A DNA stretch of 64,000 nucleotides. Source: Caulobacter sp. S45. GTDB lineage: Bacteria; Pseudomonadota; Alphaproteobacteria; Caulobacterales; Caulobacteraceae. The stretch is taken from NCBI RefSeq assembly GCF_009765965.1, contig NZ_LMUL01000014.1, forward strand, positions 1,540,859 to 1,604,858, read 5' to 3'. A program made the position numbers and the translations under genes. The notes under the pieces were generated by a model. It did not search any database and had not been told where the DNA came from. It was given only the letters and a program-made list of their open reading frames with translations. Shown here in pieces: positions 16,467-25,203 of the stretch. Position 1 is the first letter of the stretch. Each line of letters opens with the position of its first letter.

Positions 16467-16840
16467 TGGGCGTCGCAACTTTTGGGGCTAATAACCTCTG
16501 CCGCAAACCGGAGCCGCTTGAACCGATCCTGGGGACGACCGTGTACCGGGACACCTTCGCGGCCTACGCCCATCTCGTCGCAAACTACGCCTCGAGATTG
16601 GACCTCTGGAAATCGTTGGACCAGGAGGGTTGGGCCAGGAGCCGGAACGGCGTCCCCTACATCCGCACCGATACCGGTCCCATCACAACACGGACGGTCC
16701 CATTCGCCGAGACCAATGCAAGGGTGCAGTTCCACCTTCCCAACGGCGCTCTGACAGCCGTCGAGGTACGGATGGAGGACGCCCTCATCGACGCCGCCGG
16801 CTTGAAACGAGGTCGAGCCAATGAGGGGGCAGCTGCACGA
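16466..16840 (+). pseudogene. Unrecognised gene coupled to the Rep-like gene, 3' end lost
   Basis: The ATG overlaps the preceding stop (TGATG). The first ~120 residues look coding (ETNARVQFHLPNGALTAVEV) and have no recognised domain. After about 16840 the frame continues to 17110, but only as an out-of-frame reading of the ATPase gene that begins there. The true 3' end therefore appears to have been replaced when the ATPase fragment was joined. The end coordinate given is my estimate of the junction. Confidence 0.45.
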
Positions 16841-18563
16841 CCGAGCCGAATACTGGCGGAACCAGATCTACCAGAACGCCACATCCTTCTCACCACGCCC
16901 GCGGGCGTCGGGAATGAGTGCGCAGGGCGTGATCGAAATTCATGTTGGCCGCGGCACGGTGCAGGCGCCGGCCCAGCACGTCTCGAACGCTTCGGCGCTG
17001 CGTGCGGCGCTGATGGGCTTCTACCTCGCCTTTCGCGAGCACGTGCTCGCGACCAGCGGTGGGCTGACGACGTTAGTGCTAGACGACCCTCAGGACCTTC
17101 TCGACTATGACAATCGCCAGCGTCTTGCGCGGGCAATTTGCCAGCTCGCGACTGACGGTGCCCAGATCATCGCTACGACGCATGATCGCAGCTTCGCTCG
17201 CACTGTGGTCCAAGAGGCGCGTGCCGCCGACCTCATCGCTCACCACGCGGTACATCCCGTCAACGTTTCAAGGGCTACCCTTGAAACGTCGCCTGCAGTG
17301 GATGAGCTCGACCGCAAGCGCCAAGCATTCGTCGCCAACCCGGATGGGGCATCGCAAGCCCAGGACTATGTGAACGAGGCGCGGATTTTCATCGAGGCGC
17401 GCCTCGGCGACCTGTTCGACGATCCGGCTTACCCCGCGCACTCCGCGCCTACCCGCGCCCCGACGCTCGTCCCGTTGTTCGACCGCCTGCGCGCGCTCGT
17501 CTCCGGGCGCTCGAACGAGCTGTTCAAGAGTCCGATCCTCGCTTCTTTCTGCAACGATCCGGGCATGGCTCCTGGAGCGGAGGCGCGGCGCATCCTGAAC
17601 CAGTCACACCACGACAAGGCGTCGATCAGCTATGTCGACGTGGCGGGCTTGGACGCTGACCTAAAGCGCCTTCGTGTCGGCATTGAGCGGGTGCACGGCG
17701 AGTTCAGGCGCTATCGCTGGCGCGAGCCCCTCACGGCCGAGGCACTAACCAACGTTGCGGCGCTCGTCCCGGTGCGCGCGCCGGTGTTCAACGTGCCGGT
17801 GAGCCAGGACATCGCCGCGTTCGCCGGGCACCTCCCCTCAGGCGGAAGCCAGCAAGCCGGTGACGAACTCTTTTCCAGCGCTTGGTTCGACGACAAGGCA
17901 CTTTTCTACATTCGTCACGATACAATGGGGTTCGCGGTTCCCGCCGGGTCAGTTGCCATCGTTGAGGCAGACGCGACCACGGTGCGCGACCATAGCCTCG
18001 TCGTCGCGCGGCGCGGGCCGCAGGCATTCGCGCGGCGCCTGCTACGTCCCCGCAACGGCGAGGGTTTCTCCCTTGCGGCGGAGGCGACTGATCCGCGCCG
18101 CAGCCGCCCCACGCTTGCGTTCGAGGACCACGGCATCGACACCCACCGCGTAGTCGGCGCGCTCTTCGGCCACCTTCCGCCGCCCGAAGGGCGCGAGGAG
18201 GCGACTGAGATCTTGGGTGATCCGATCCTGGCGAGAGTGGAGATTGCGTACCGAGTGAGAGAGGATAGCGCGGTGCCGCTGGCGCTCCCGGGTCAGGTGA
18301 TCCTGGGCGGAGGCGTATTGACCGCCGCCGAGTTGGCGAGGATCGAAGGCCGGATCGTCGCCCTGACCTTGGACGATGGCACGAGCATCCTCAAGCGCGT
18401 GGGCTCGCCGGTGTCGTCCTCCCTTCCTTACCTCCGCCAGTTCGAGACGATCGGCGGGCTCGGGGACTCAGCAGTCATCGCGACCGAGGCCGTGGACGGG
18501 GCGCCGGACCTCCCGGTGATGGCCTACGCGAGGCCGATCATCGGCGTGATCTACGACTACTGA
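16821..18563 (+). pseudogene. 5'-truncated SMC/SbcC-like ATPase with S24-like C-terminal domain
   Basis: The 580-residue frame contains the second half of an ABC/SMC-type ATPase: a signature-like SNASALRAALMGFYLAFRE (about 55-73), Walker B TLVLDDPQDLLDYDNR (84-99) and the switch His in IIATTHDRSF (117-125). No Walker A is present, so the N-terminal half is missing. Residues about 360-460 resemble a LexA/S24 peptidase fold (HDTMGFAVPAGSVAIVEA then AFARRLLRPRNGEGF), but the catalytic Ser and Lys positions read Thr and Arg. Such ATPases are usually 700-1000 residues. It precedes a DUF2971 gene by about 60 bases. Either a decayed defence-type gene or an unusual short form. Confidence 0.6.
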
Positions 18564-18621
18564 CCCATCGGCGCAGGCCCACGGTCTGGATGGCGTCTCG
18601 CAACTTTGAAGAGGGGGGCGG

Positions 18622-19348
18622 ATGGCGACGATCGAGACCTACGCTAAGCCGACCTGGCTGTACCGGTACCGTTCTCTTAGGCCCCGCGGTGCCGATGGCG
18701 ACGGCGTTGCCGACCGGGCGCGGCTTGAGCGCGAGCTGCGCGCGATCGAGCGAGACTACATCTGGTGCGGGACGTTCAACCAGATGAATGACCCAATGGA
18801 GGGCTTCTACCGGTCCAACGCGCGCGTGCGCGAGGACTCCGGCTATGATGAGTTTTCTGAAATGGTTCGCCTTGAGAAGCTCGGGCTGGGGATCGCCTCC
18901 CTGTCAGAGACCTGGGACAACGAGCTGATGTGGGCGCATTATGCTGACGGATTCCGCGGCATCTGCATTGCCTATCCACTCGCCCGCTTGCTGGATGACC
19001 ACGCGTTGGCCCGTGTCGCATACGGTGACAGGCCACATTATCTAAATCTCAGCGCTATGCACGACCCTGATTTGCGGGCGAGGGCGATCCTCTCCACCAA
19101 GAACGTGAGGTGGGCCTATGAACGCGAATGGCGCCTCTTCTCGCCACACCCGGGCGAGGCGCGGTATGGCGGACGCGCGGCTGCGACCGTCTATCTCGGC
19201 ATGCGAAACCGTCTATCTCGGCATGCGAATGAGGGCCGAGGACCGCCAGTTAGTGACCCAACGGCTAACGAAGGCGGGCATTACGGTGCGGCGCACGGCG
19301 GTCGACGGCTATTCATTGAAGTACTTTCGTCCAAGTGGGGGCGGTTAG
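18622..19348 (+). pseudogene. DUF2971 protein, frameshifted by a 22-bp tandem duplication
   Basis: The first ~195 residues follow the DUF2971 pattern: WLYRYRSL, FNQMNDPMEG, SLSETWDNELMWAHYADGFRGICIAY, then KNVRWAYEREWRLF. At 19186-19229 a 22-bp unit is present twice in tandem and moves translation into a wrong frame that runs to 19455. Skipping one unit restores MRAEDRQLVTQRLTKAGI and a stop at 19348, giving a 234-residue protein. DUF2971 genes often accompany phage-defence loci, but their activity is not settled. It probably formed an operon with the ATPase-like gene upstream. Confidence 0.75.
19186..19229 (+). repeat. Perfect 22-bp tandem duplication
   Basis: 19186-19207 and 19208-19229 are identical. 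22 is not a multiple of three, so the duplication breaks the DUF2971 frame. Loss of one copy by slippage would restore it. Confidence 0.9.
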
Positions 19349-19809
19349 GCTGGCGACGGTCCGCGACGACTAAGGACGTCAACGGCAAGCCGCCAATTTT
19401 CCCCGTGAATGTCGCGTTTCCGAAAGGGACCCAACGTCCGCTCATTGGCGCGTAGCGGTCGATCCCGCCGGGTAAGGCCACGCGCCCCACCTTTTGCGAT
19501 TTAAGACGCCTGCTGTCGAAAAGTTGAGTCTGTCAATTATCGACACCAGCTCAACCAAACTTCACTTTCGATCCATAAATTCCCATCAACCAGAAGCAAG
19601 TATGCTCTGGCTCGCTACGATTTGCTATGCAGCCAGGCGAACCAGCCACCAATCTTTTGAACAAGTCATTTGCACATGTAAGGAAAATTAAACGAGATTA
19701 TCTGTGCCGTTTATTCATCTAAGCAGGGATAATAAACATTAATCGCATTTTCAAAAATATTTTGGCGCGATGCGAGCCATTTTAACACTCACATTACGGG
19801 ATTATTCGC
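19349..19809. other. AT-rich intergenic region upstream of the integrase
   Basis: Composition drops sharply to AT-rich from about 19500 to 19800 (for example CATTTTCAAAAATATTTTGG near 19749). No gene is supported. It probably holds the integrase promoter; I could not pick a convincing hexamer pair. Confidence 0.5.
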
Positions 19810-20814
19810 TTGGCAAAACCTAAACACACCGTCGCCTCCGTTGCGGAGATGCTCATCAAAGATGCTGAAATCGCCGTGAAGGCAGGCTCACGACCTAAAA
19901 ATTTACTCGACAACTACACTCAGCGACTGGAAGGATATGTCCGCCCTTTTTTTGGAAAGACACTCGTCACAGCCGTGAACCACCGGAAGTTGAAAGAATT
20001 TGAGGCTTGGCTCATCGAAGAGCGCGAACTCGCGGTAGGCTCAGTTCTTGCGGTCATGTCGTTTGTCAGCGTAGTCCTGAAATTGGCCCTGGACGAAGAC
20101 ATCATCTCCACGCCGATCCGGATGCCTCGCCTGAAGCAGAAGGATTGTCCTCGGCCCGGCTTCACATGGGAGGAATACCGCAAGCTCCTCAGCACCATGA
20201 AGAAGCTGGAAAAGGCGTCTCCGCCCATCAAGGTGCGGGCGTGGCCTCTTACGGTCGAACTACGCGATTTCACCACCTTCATGGTTAACTCTTTCCTTCG
20301 CCCCGGCGACGCCTTCGCGCTCCGCCACAAGGATGGGGAGATCAAGAAGACGGTCGACGGCACGGAGTATCTGAAGCTGACCTCGACGGTGTCGAAGACC
20401 ACGTTGGGCCCAGTCGTCACCATGCCATCGGCGGTGACGATCTACCGACGCTTGAAAGCTCGTCACGCTGAGACCGGCCGATCCAAGCCGGACGATTACG
20501 TGTTCCTCCCCGAGCGCTCGGGAAGCCGCAAGTTCGCTATGGAGATCATGCGCCGCCAGTTCGGCTTGGCCCTGAAGGAAGCCGGCCTGGAGACAAACCC
20601 CCAGGGCGAGCCTCGTACGATCTACTCGTTACGACACACCGCCATCATGTTTCGGCTGCTGTTCGGCGACGTCGACCTGCTCACCCTGGCTCGGGCCTGC
20701 CGGACCAGCGTTGAGATGATCGATCGCTTCTACGCCAAGCCGCTTCAGGCCGAGATGAACATCGACCGTATCCACAGCATGCGGATGCCGTCGAGATTGT
20801 TGGCCGCCGATTGA
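19810..20814 (+). CDS. int: Tyrosine recombinase (site-specific integrase)
   Basis: A 334-residue phage-type integrase. An N-terminal SAM-like core-binding domain (about 1-110, DNYTQRLEGYVRPFFGK) is followed by the catalytic domain with Arg in NSFLRPGDAFALRHKD (about 160), the second box YSLRHTAIMF (YxxR-type, Arg and His) near residue 277, and the nucleophile Tyr in DRFYAKPL near 315. It probably catalyses insertion of this element into tRNA-Thr. Unlike many tRNA-targeting integrases it is not adjacent to either attachment site (about 4.5 kb from the 15263 fragment, 9.3 kb from attR), which suggests rearrangement. Confidence 0.9.
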   Translation: MAKPKHTVASVAEMLIKDAEIAVKAGSRPKNLLDNYTQRLEGYVRPFFGKTLVTAVNHRKLKEFEAWLIEERELAVGSVLAVMSFVSVVLKLALDEDIISTPIRMPRLKQKDCPRPGFTWEEYRKLLSTMKKLEKASPPIKVRAWPLTVELRDFTTFMVNSFLRPGDAFALRHKDGEIKKTVDGTEYLKLTSTVSKTTLGPVVTMPSAVTIYRRLKARHAETGRSKPDDYVFLPERSGSRKFAMEIMRRQFGLALKEAGLETNPQGEPRTIYSLRHTAIMFRLLFGDVDLLTLARACRTSVEMIDRFYAKPLQAEMNIDRIHSMRMPSRLLAAD

Positions 20815-21094
20815 GGGATCGGGAGAGACCGCCGGACGAGATGGCGGCGTAATCGCGCTAGGATCGCCGGAGAACGGAATTTCCGGGCCGGCCGGCCGAT
20901 CCCCGCAGTGAACCCGAAATTTCGTTCTACGGCGTAAATTCCCGGCTCCTCAGGGAAGGGCGCCCCAGAGTCGGCCGAGCTGCGCTTCGCCTTGTCCGCC
21001 TGATGGACTCGCTTCTGACGCAGGATGGGCATGACTCGAACTTCGTCCGGAAGGCCATCGAGTCATGCCCCTATCGATCATCTTGGCCAGCTCG

Positions 21095-21550
21095 TTAGGC
21101 TTGGCCCTCTTCCGTCCCAAACCGCTCCCGCAATTCGGCCGCCGCCTGGGCCAGAACCTCGTCAAAGCGTCCAGCGAGCACATCCGTTTTGAGCCCGGCC
21201 AGAATGCCGCTTAGTTCGTCGTGCGACTTCAGAACGACGGTCGTCTTACCGCCCTTCAGCTTGAGCACCGTCGAGCCGTAGCGGATCGCCAGATTGGTCA
21301 TGCCGTTGTCGTCGGTCCACCACCACGGCGAGACCCGGCGCTGCTGTTCGGTCTCCACAAGCACGTCGGTTTCCAGGTCCCGAACCCGGTGGCGAACGGT
21401 CTTGCGGTAGACGCCGCCTTCCGCCTCAGCGCTCAGCAACCCGAGCTGGTCTTGGATCGCCGCAGCCAGTTTGCGACGACGGACCCGGATGGGGTCGTAG
21501 CCCTTCGACTTGGCGGTGTCGGTGAGGGTGAGCTTGTCCAAAACGCCCAT
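21095..21550 (-). CDS. DUF6641-like protein
   Basis: A 151-residue protein from the ATG at 21550, which has GGGAG upstream. It starts MGVLDKLTLTDTAKSKGYDPIRVRRRKL, then has an aromatic block SPWWWTDDNGMTNLAIRYG and a strand KLKGGKTTVVLKS, ending in an acidic helix. This resembles a small family carried on integrative elements (DUF6641 from memory) of unknown role. The basic N-terminus could bind DNA or RNA. It follows the 21696 gene on the same strand. Confidence 0.6.
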   Translation of the reverse strand: MGVLDKLTLTDTAKSKGYDPIRVRRRKLAAAIQDQLGLLSAEAEGGVYRKTVRHRVRDLETDVLVETEQQRRVSPWWWTDDNGMTNLAIRYGSTVLKLKGGKTTVVLKSHDELSGILAGLKTDVLAGRFDEVLAQAAAELRERFGTEEGQA

Positions 21551-21695
21551 GTGATGTCTCCCGTTGTGATGGGAGCGCCTTCCACAATTCTCACGAAGCA
21601 GACAACGCAAGCATCTGCTCGGCCTTATCGGTACGGCGAGAGGATGCGTCGCCGAGGGCGCGCCCATCTCAGCCGTCATGACCGACCGTTCGCGG

Positions 21696-22340
21696 CTAAG
21701 GCAATCCTGCGCTTAATGCGGCAAGCTTGGCCTTTACGCGCTGAAACTCCCCCGCGCTTATGCGCGCGCCCGTTGGGTGGATAGTAGCCAGCCACGGCAC
21801 GCCGTCAGCACCCACGTATTCCTGCCAGAGCCGTCCCCGTTTATCTCGCGGCGCGGGCTCGCCCTTAGGCATAAGGCCGTAATCTTCCACCGCTTCTGTG
21901 GCGTATGAGGATAGCCCCGTCATCCAGACGACGCGTGGACGGTAGGCATGAAGCAACGCCAGATTGGCCGCCGCGTGAAGCTTCAGGAGGGCACGGAACC
22001 GTTCGGCGGAGCCAACCCGCTGGACGAGGTCGCGGACGGTTGGACTTCCCCAGTGAGTCCGCTCCCCGATTATATAGGCAGGAGAGCCGACCGCGCTCGC
22101 CGCTTCACCACACAGCTTGAACCATTTGCGAGCTGACTGCGTGTCGCCAGCCCCGTCCTTGGCTCCCTCGGTTTCCCCGCCGTTGAAGCCCATAATCCAC
22201 AGTAGGCCCGGGTCGGGTCGAGCACCGTCGGGCTTGAGGATCATGAGGTCGCCGAGCTGACAGGCCTGCGCCAACGGCGGCCGAGCCTCATAATCAGCGC
22301 GAACGGCCTGAAGTGCGGCGTCGGGATCGGTGAACGACAT
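21696..22340 (-). CDS. Hypothetical protein with a possible uracil-DNA-glycosylase-like fold
   Basis: A 214-residue soluble protein. GLLWIMGFNGGETEG (about residues 44-58) resembles the first UDG motif (a G-x-N-P-G-like loop), RPRVVWMTGLSS a central strand, and WLATIHPTGARIS (about 180) the late HPS/HPT motif. The spacing fits the UDG superfamily, but the catalytic Asp or Asn cannot be assigned with confidence. It is the second gene of a leftward cluster (24789 to 21095). Alternative: an unrelated hypothetical. Confidence 0.5.
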   Translation of the reverse strand: MSFTDPDAALQAVRADYEARPPLAQACQLGDLMILKPDGARPDPGLLWIMGFNGGETEGAKDGAGDTQSARKWFKLCGEAASAVGSPAYIIGERTHWGSPTVRDLVQRVGSAERFRALLKLHAAANLALLHAYRPRVVWMTGLSSYATEAVEDYGLMPKGEPAPRDKRGRLWQEYVGADGVPWLATIHPTGARISAGEFQRVKAKLAALSAGLP

Positions 22341-22418
22341 TAGCTGGACTATAGAGGTGGCGCTTTCAGCCGCTATCGGATTCGAAGGCGGCCCGTTGCG
22401 GCGAGCCGAGCAGAAGCT

Positions 22419-23025
22419 TCATCGCAGAAGGACCGCGACACCGATCAGTCCGATGCCGACCATCGGCACGAGCAACACGACAGTGCACCCTGAAGTAGCC
22501 GCCCTTAACTTCCGTTCGCGGCCTGTTCGAGTGGTGGTGATACCCGTGGCCTTGGCGATCCGACGTTTGCGGCGGAGACTCCGAGCGCTCGCGCCATCGA
22601 GAACGATAGGCCCGGAACGCCACAGCCGTTGGGATCGATGGATGCGACGCCAGATAGACGGCTCGATTATGAGCGCTAACGACGGCAGCCGTCCAAAACA
22701 GGCCCATCACCAAGACACCCACAGCCAGGGTTATTCGCTGGCGATTGGCCTTGGCGCGGCGCTGATTGCGCAAGCTTTCGGCGTAACAGTCGCCGCAGAG
22801 CATGTAGGTACGGACACGATACAGGGTTCGCCCCCCTGAAAACCGAACGGTTCTGCGAAACCAGGTCGAGGAACGTCCGCCTGCTCGTCGGATGCGGGTC
22901 GTCCCGAACGCGGCGCCTGCCGTTCCGGAGATGCGCCCCGTCTTCTCCTCCCGGCTCCAGCGGTACAGCTCGTTCCTGCCTGCAATCCGCCCGCAATCGC
23001 CACATGTCCCTTTGGCGTAAGCCAT
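22419..23025 (-). pseudogene. Zinc-ribbon membrane protein with a frameshift
   Basis: The N-terminal ~60 residues contain CGDCGRIAGRNELYRW and, later, MLCGDCYAESL, which make a CxxC...CxxC zinc ribbon, followed by a membrane helix (ITLAVGVLVMGLFWTAAVV). From about 22690 downward the open frame becomes unlike protein. In the next frame a sensible tail appears (SLRRKRRIAKATG, then a second membrane helix VVLLVPMVGIGLIGVAVLLR) with a stop at 22419-22421. A one-base insertion would explain this. The start overlaps the stop of the 56-residue gene upstream (TAATG). Confidence 0.55.
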
Positions 23026-23195
23026 TAGCGGCGCGGGGGCGACAAACCATTCGCCAGCTCATTCAATTCGGTGATTTCGTCCGCTGTGAAGCCATCGGGT
23101 CGGCTCTCGCCGCGGTGATGGATGGTGGCGAACAGGGCCGGAAAATCCTTATCCTCCGACGGCAAGTCGCCCGTACGGGCAGCGTCGTCACTCAT
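23025..23195 (-). CDS. Small acidic protein, 56 residues
   Basis: The ATG at 23195 is preceded by a near-perfect AAGGAGG ribosome site, and the stop overlaps the next start by one base (TAATG), both strong signs of a translated gene. The product is acidic (SEDKDFPALFATIHHRGE) with a C-terminal ADEITELNELANGL helix. No family is recognised. Because of the coupling it probably acts with the downstream zinc-ribbon membrane protein. Confidence 0.7.
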   Translation of the reverse strand: MSDDAARTGDLPSEDKDFPALFATIHHRGESRPDGFTADEITELNELANGLSPPRR

Positions 23196-23253
23196 GTAGA
23201 CCTCCTTGCGTAGGGAATAGAGCCCGGCGGCGATCCACCGGGCCCATCGCCAA

Positions 23254-24789
23254 TCAGGGGCAGGTTCCAGGAACTTCGATTTTCGGCTGCGGTGCGAAGG
23301 TCTCACCGTTGAAGACAAACAGCTGGCGGGTGCAGACCGGATGCGAGGTGTCGTTACCGGATTGCCACCACGTCTCCAGCAGTCGGCTGTCGGGCTTTCC
23401 ATCGAAGCGAAGGCCCGGATATTCCTCCCCGCTAATGGGAAGGGGCGCTACTCGTCCCGTTCGAAGATCCGTGACGAACCCGGTCATGCAATCCGAACCG
23501 CAGCCGAAAGCCGCGATCGCATACGACCCTGCGAAATTGGGGCCGGCCCTCACACTGTCCACAATGCGAGTGCGGAACATGGCGTACTCACGATCCGCCC
23601 CGCCAAAGTCGGGAAACCTCGCCGTCCCGGTGAAAGGCAATGCTGGGTAGGCTGAGAAGTTAGGATCGCCGCCGAAGTTCGCTGTCGTGGGCGTAGCCTC
23701 GTCGGGTGACGTGCTCTGAGCGATCGTGTTGGTGTCTGGAACGTCAGCCGCAGGTGTTGCAACGGGCGTGGGCGCAGCCGCAGCCGCAGCCGCAGCCGCA
23801 GCCGACGGCTCGACCATACTGACGGCCCTATCGCCCACCACCACCACCCACTTCGTCGGATCGAACGCCGTCTTGGAGACTTCGAACACTTCCGCGTCGG
23901 TGACGCTCAAGCCGGGATTGAGGTCGCTGAAGGCTTTGAACGTCAGGTTGGCGGTGGAAGCGTAAGCCGCCGTCTTGCCGGTGTCGGGTTTGTAGATTGT
24001 GCCGCTGGGATCGCGCAGCCTGATGTCCGGCATATCGCTGGCGCCGACGGGCTTCCCGGAAGTGTTCTTCACCGAGTAGTTCACCACCACCAGCACACCG
24101 CCATCGGCCGCTTGCTCACGGACGATCTCTCCACCCACGTTGGAGGTTTGGTCGATACCCGTGACCGTAACCTCCACGTTGTCGAGTGGGACCGGCTGTC
24201 CGATCTTAGCCGGGGCGACAACGGCGCTTTGCCCTGCCCCGCTCGAGGGACCTGCTCTTCCACCGATGTAGGCCAGCGTCCCGACCACCATGACCGCCAA
24301 CATCGCCAATCCGACGATCAAACCGGTCTTGGAGCGCTTGGGCGGGCCGCCGGGAAAGCCCTGCGACGGTCCAGAGCCGTAGGTCTGCTCCGCCCCATTT
24401 GAACCGGCGCCGGACGGCGGCGAGGCGTTCACCGCCAACAGCGGATCACGGCCGAACCGATTCTCGCCCGTAGTCCCTCGTTGTAGCTGCCAGATCAGCA
24501 GCACAAGGGAGCCGATCCCGGTGAGTTGAAGCAGTTGCCACCAGCCCGAGCGGCCGCTGTCATGTAATCGGCGAACCGCCAGGGCAAGGAACGGACAGGC
24601 TGTGGCCAGTATCAAAACGCCCACCATTGGAGACGGCTTCGCCGGGGAGCCGCCCGCAACTGCGCTACAAACACCCGCCACAAGGATGAACAGGGCCGAG
24701 AGCGCCAGCGCGGTGATCCAAAACGCTTTGCGACTCGTACGGCCGTCGAAGTCGGCATACCTGCCAAAGAACTCAGAAAACGGATTCAA
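23254..24789 (-). CDS. DUF805-DUF4352-type multidomain membrane protein
   Basis: A protein of about 511 residues from a start near 24789 (LNPFSEFFGRYADFDGRTSRKAFW). The N-terminal DUF805-type domain has GRTSR, RRLHDSGRSGWWQL and NRFG, with about four membrane helices. A linker and another membrane helix (GLIVGLAMLAVMVVGTLAYI) follow. A DUF4352/telokin-like immunoglobulin-fold region comes next (VPLDNVEVTVTGIDQT...VVNYSVKNTSGKPV), then an Ala/Pro linker and a C-terminal globular domain with paired Cys (GCGSDCMTGFV). An in-frame start at 24834 is also possible. The Ala tract is coded by a perfect hexamer repeat. Function unknown; probably an envelope sensor or scaffold. Confidence 0.75.
   Translation of the reverse strand: MNPFSEFFGRYADFDGRTSRKAFWITALALSALFILVAGVCSAVAGGSPAKPSPMVGVLILATACPFLALAVRRLHDSGRSGWWQLLQLTGIGSLVLLIWQLQRGTTGENRFGRDPLLAVNASPPSGAGSNGAEQTYGSGPSQGFPGGPPKRSKTGLIVGLAMLAVMVVGTLAYIGGRAGPSSGAGQSAVVAPAKIGQPVPLDNVEVTVTGIDQTSNVGGEIVREQAADGGVLVVVNYSVKNTSGKPVGASDMPDIRLRDPSGTIYKPDTGKTAAYASTANLTFKAFSDLNPGLSVTDAEVFEVSKTAFDPTKWVVVVGDRAVSMVEPSAAAAAAAAAAPTPVATPAADVPDTNTIAQSTSPDEATPTTANFGGDPNFSAYPALPFTGTARFPDFGGADREYAMFRTRIVDSVRAGPNFAGSYAIAAFGCGSDCMTGFVTDLRTGRVAPLPISGEEYPGLRFDGKPDSRLLETWWQSGNDTSHPVCTRQLFVFNGETFAPQPKIEVPGTCP
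23774..23803 (-). repeat. Five perfect GCAGCC hexamers coding an Ala tract
   Basis: Five tandem copies of GCAGCC within the linker of the DUF805-DUF4352 gene. Unit gain or loss would keep the frame and change only linker length. Confidence 0.85.
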
Positions 24790-24889
24790 AAGGCGCCCCC
24801 ACTTGAGGTTAGAGTTGGTGAAACGCCAAGCCAACGGCTCGGCGAGCCCCCGTCCGGGATGCGACGGGAAAGGTCACCAGCTCAACCGT

Positions 24890-24900
24890 ACATACTATGT
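24890..24900. promoter_or_regulatory. Short palindrome upstream of the XRE gene
   Basis: ACATACTATGT is an inverted repeat with 5-bp arms in the intergenic region between the leftward DUF805 gene and the rightward XRE gene. It could be an operator for the controller protein, but it is short and could be chance. Confidence 0.25.
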
Positions 24901-24940
24901 GTGATAAACTCGGCGAAGCTCAGCCGTCAACGGTGCCCGC

Positions 24941-25168
24941 ATGGATATGCGGCGTCTGGTGGGGCGAAACGTCAAACGGTTCAGGCTCGACCGGGGCCTG
25001 ACCCAGGAGCAGTTCGCTGTGCGCTCGGGGTTCTCGCAGCAATACCTCAGCGACCTTGAGCGGGGCCAACGGAACCCCACGGTCGTCACGCTTTACGAAC
25101 TGGCCCAGGCGCTCGACACCACGCCGGTTGACCTCATCATCCCCGACGAGGAGGCGGAATCCCGCTGA
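24941..25168 (+). CDS. Small XRE-family HTH regulator (controller-like)
   Basis: A 75-residue, single-domain Cro/CI-type protein: LVGRNVKRFRLDRGLTQEQFAVRSGFSQQYLSDLERGQRNPTVVTLYELAQAL. The size and the recognition helix (SQQYLSDLER) match C-proteins that time restriction endonuclease expression in type II R-M systems. It lies at the head of the rightward cluster that ends in vsr and the methyltransferase. It could equally control the integrative element. Confidence 0.85.
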   Translation: MDMRRLVGRNVKRFRLDRGLTQEQFAVRSGFSQQYLSDLERGQRNPTVVTLYELAQALDTTPVDLIIPDEEAESR

Positions 25169-25203
25169 GGGCGGCGGTCGCCCGAGACCCGGGGCTCCTC
25201 GTC

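Noticed and set aside
23760-23812. CRISPR-like repeat
   Set aside because: The hexamer tract is in-frame coding DNA. No array of 25-40 bp repeats with spacers was seen anywhere in the window.
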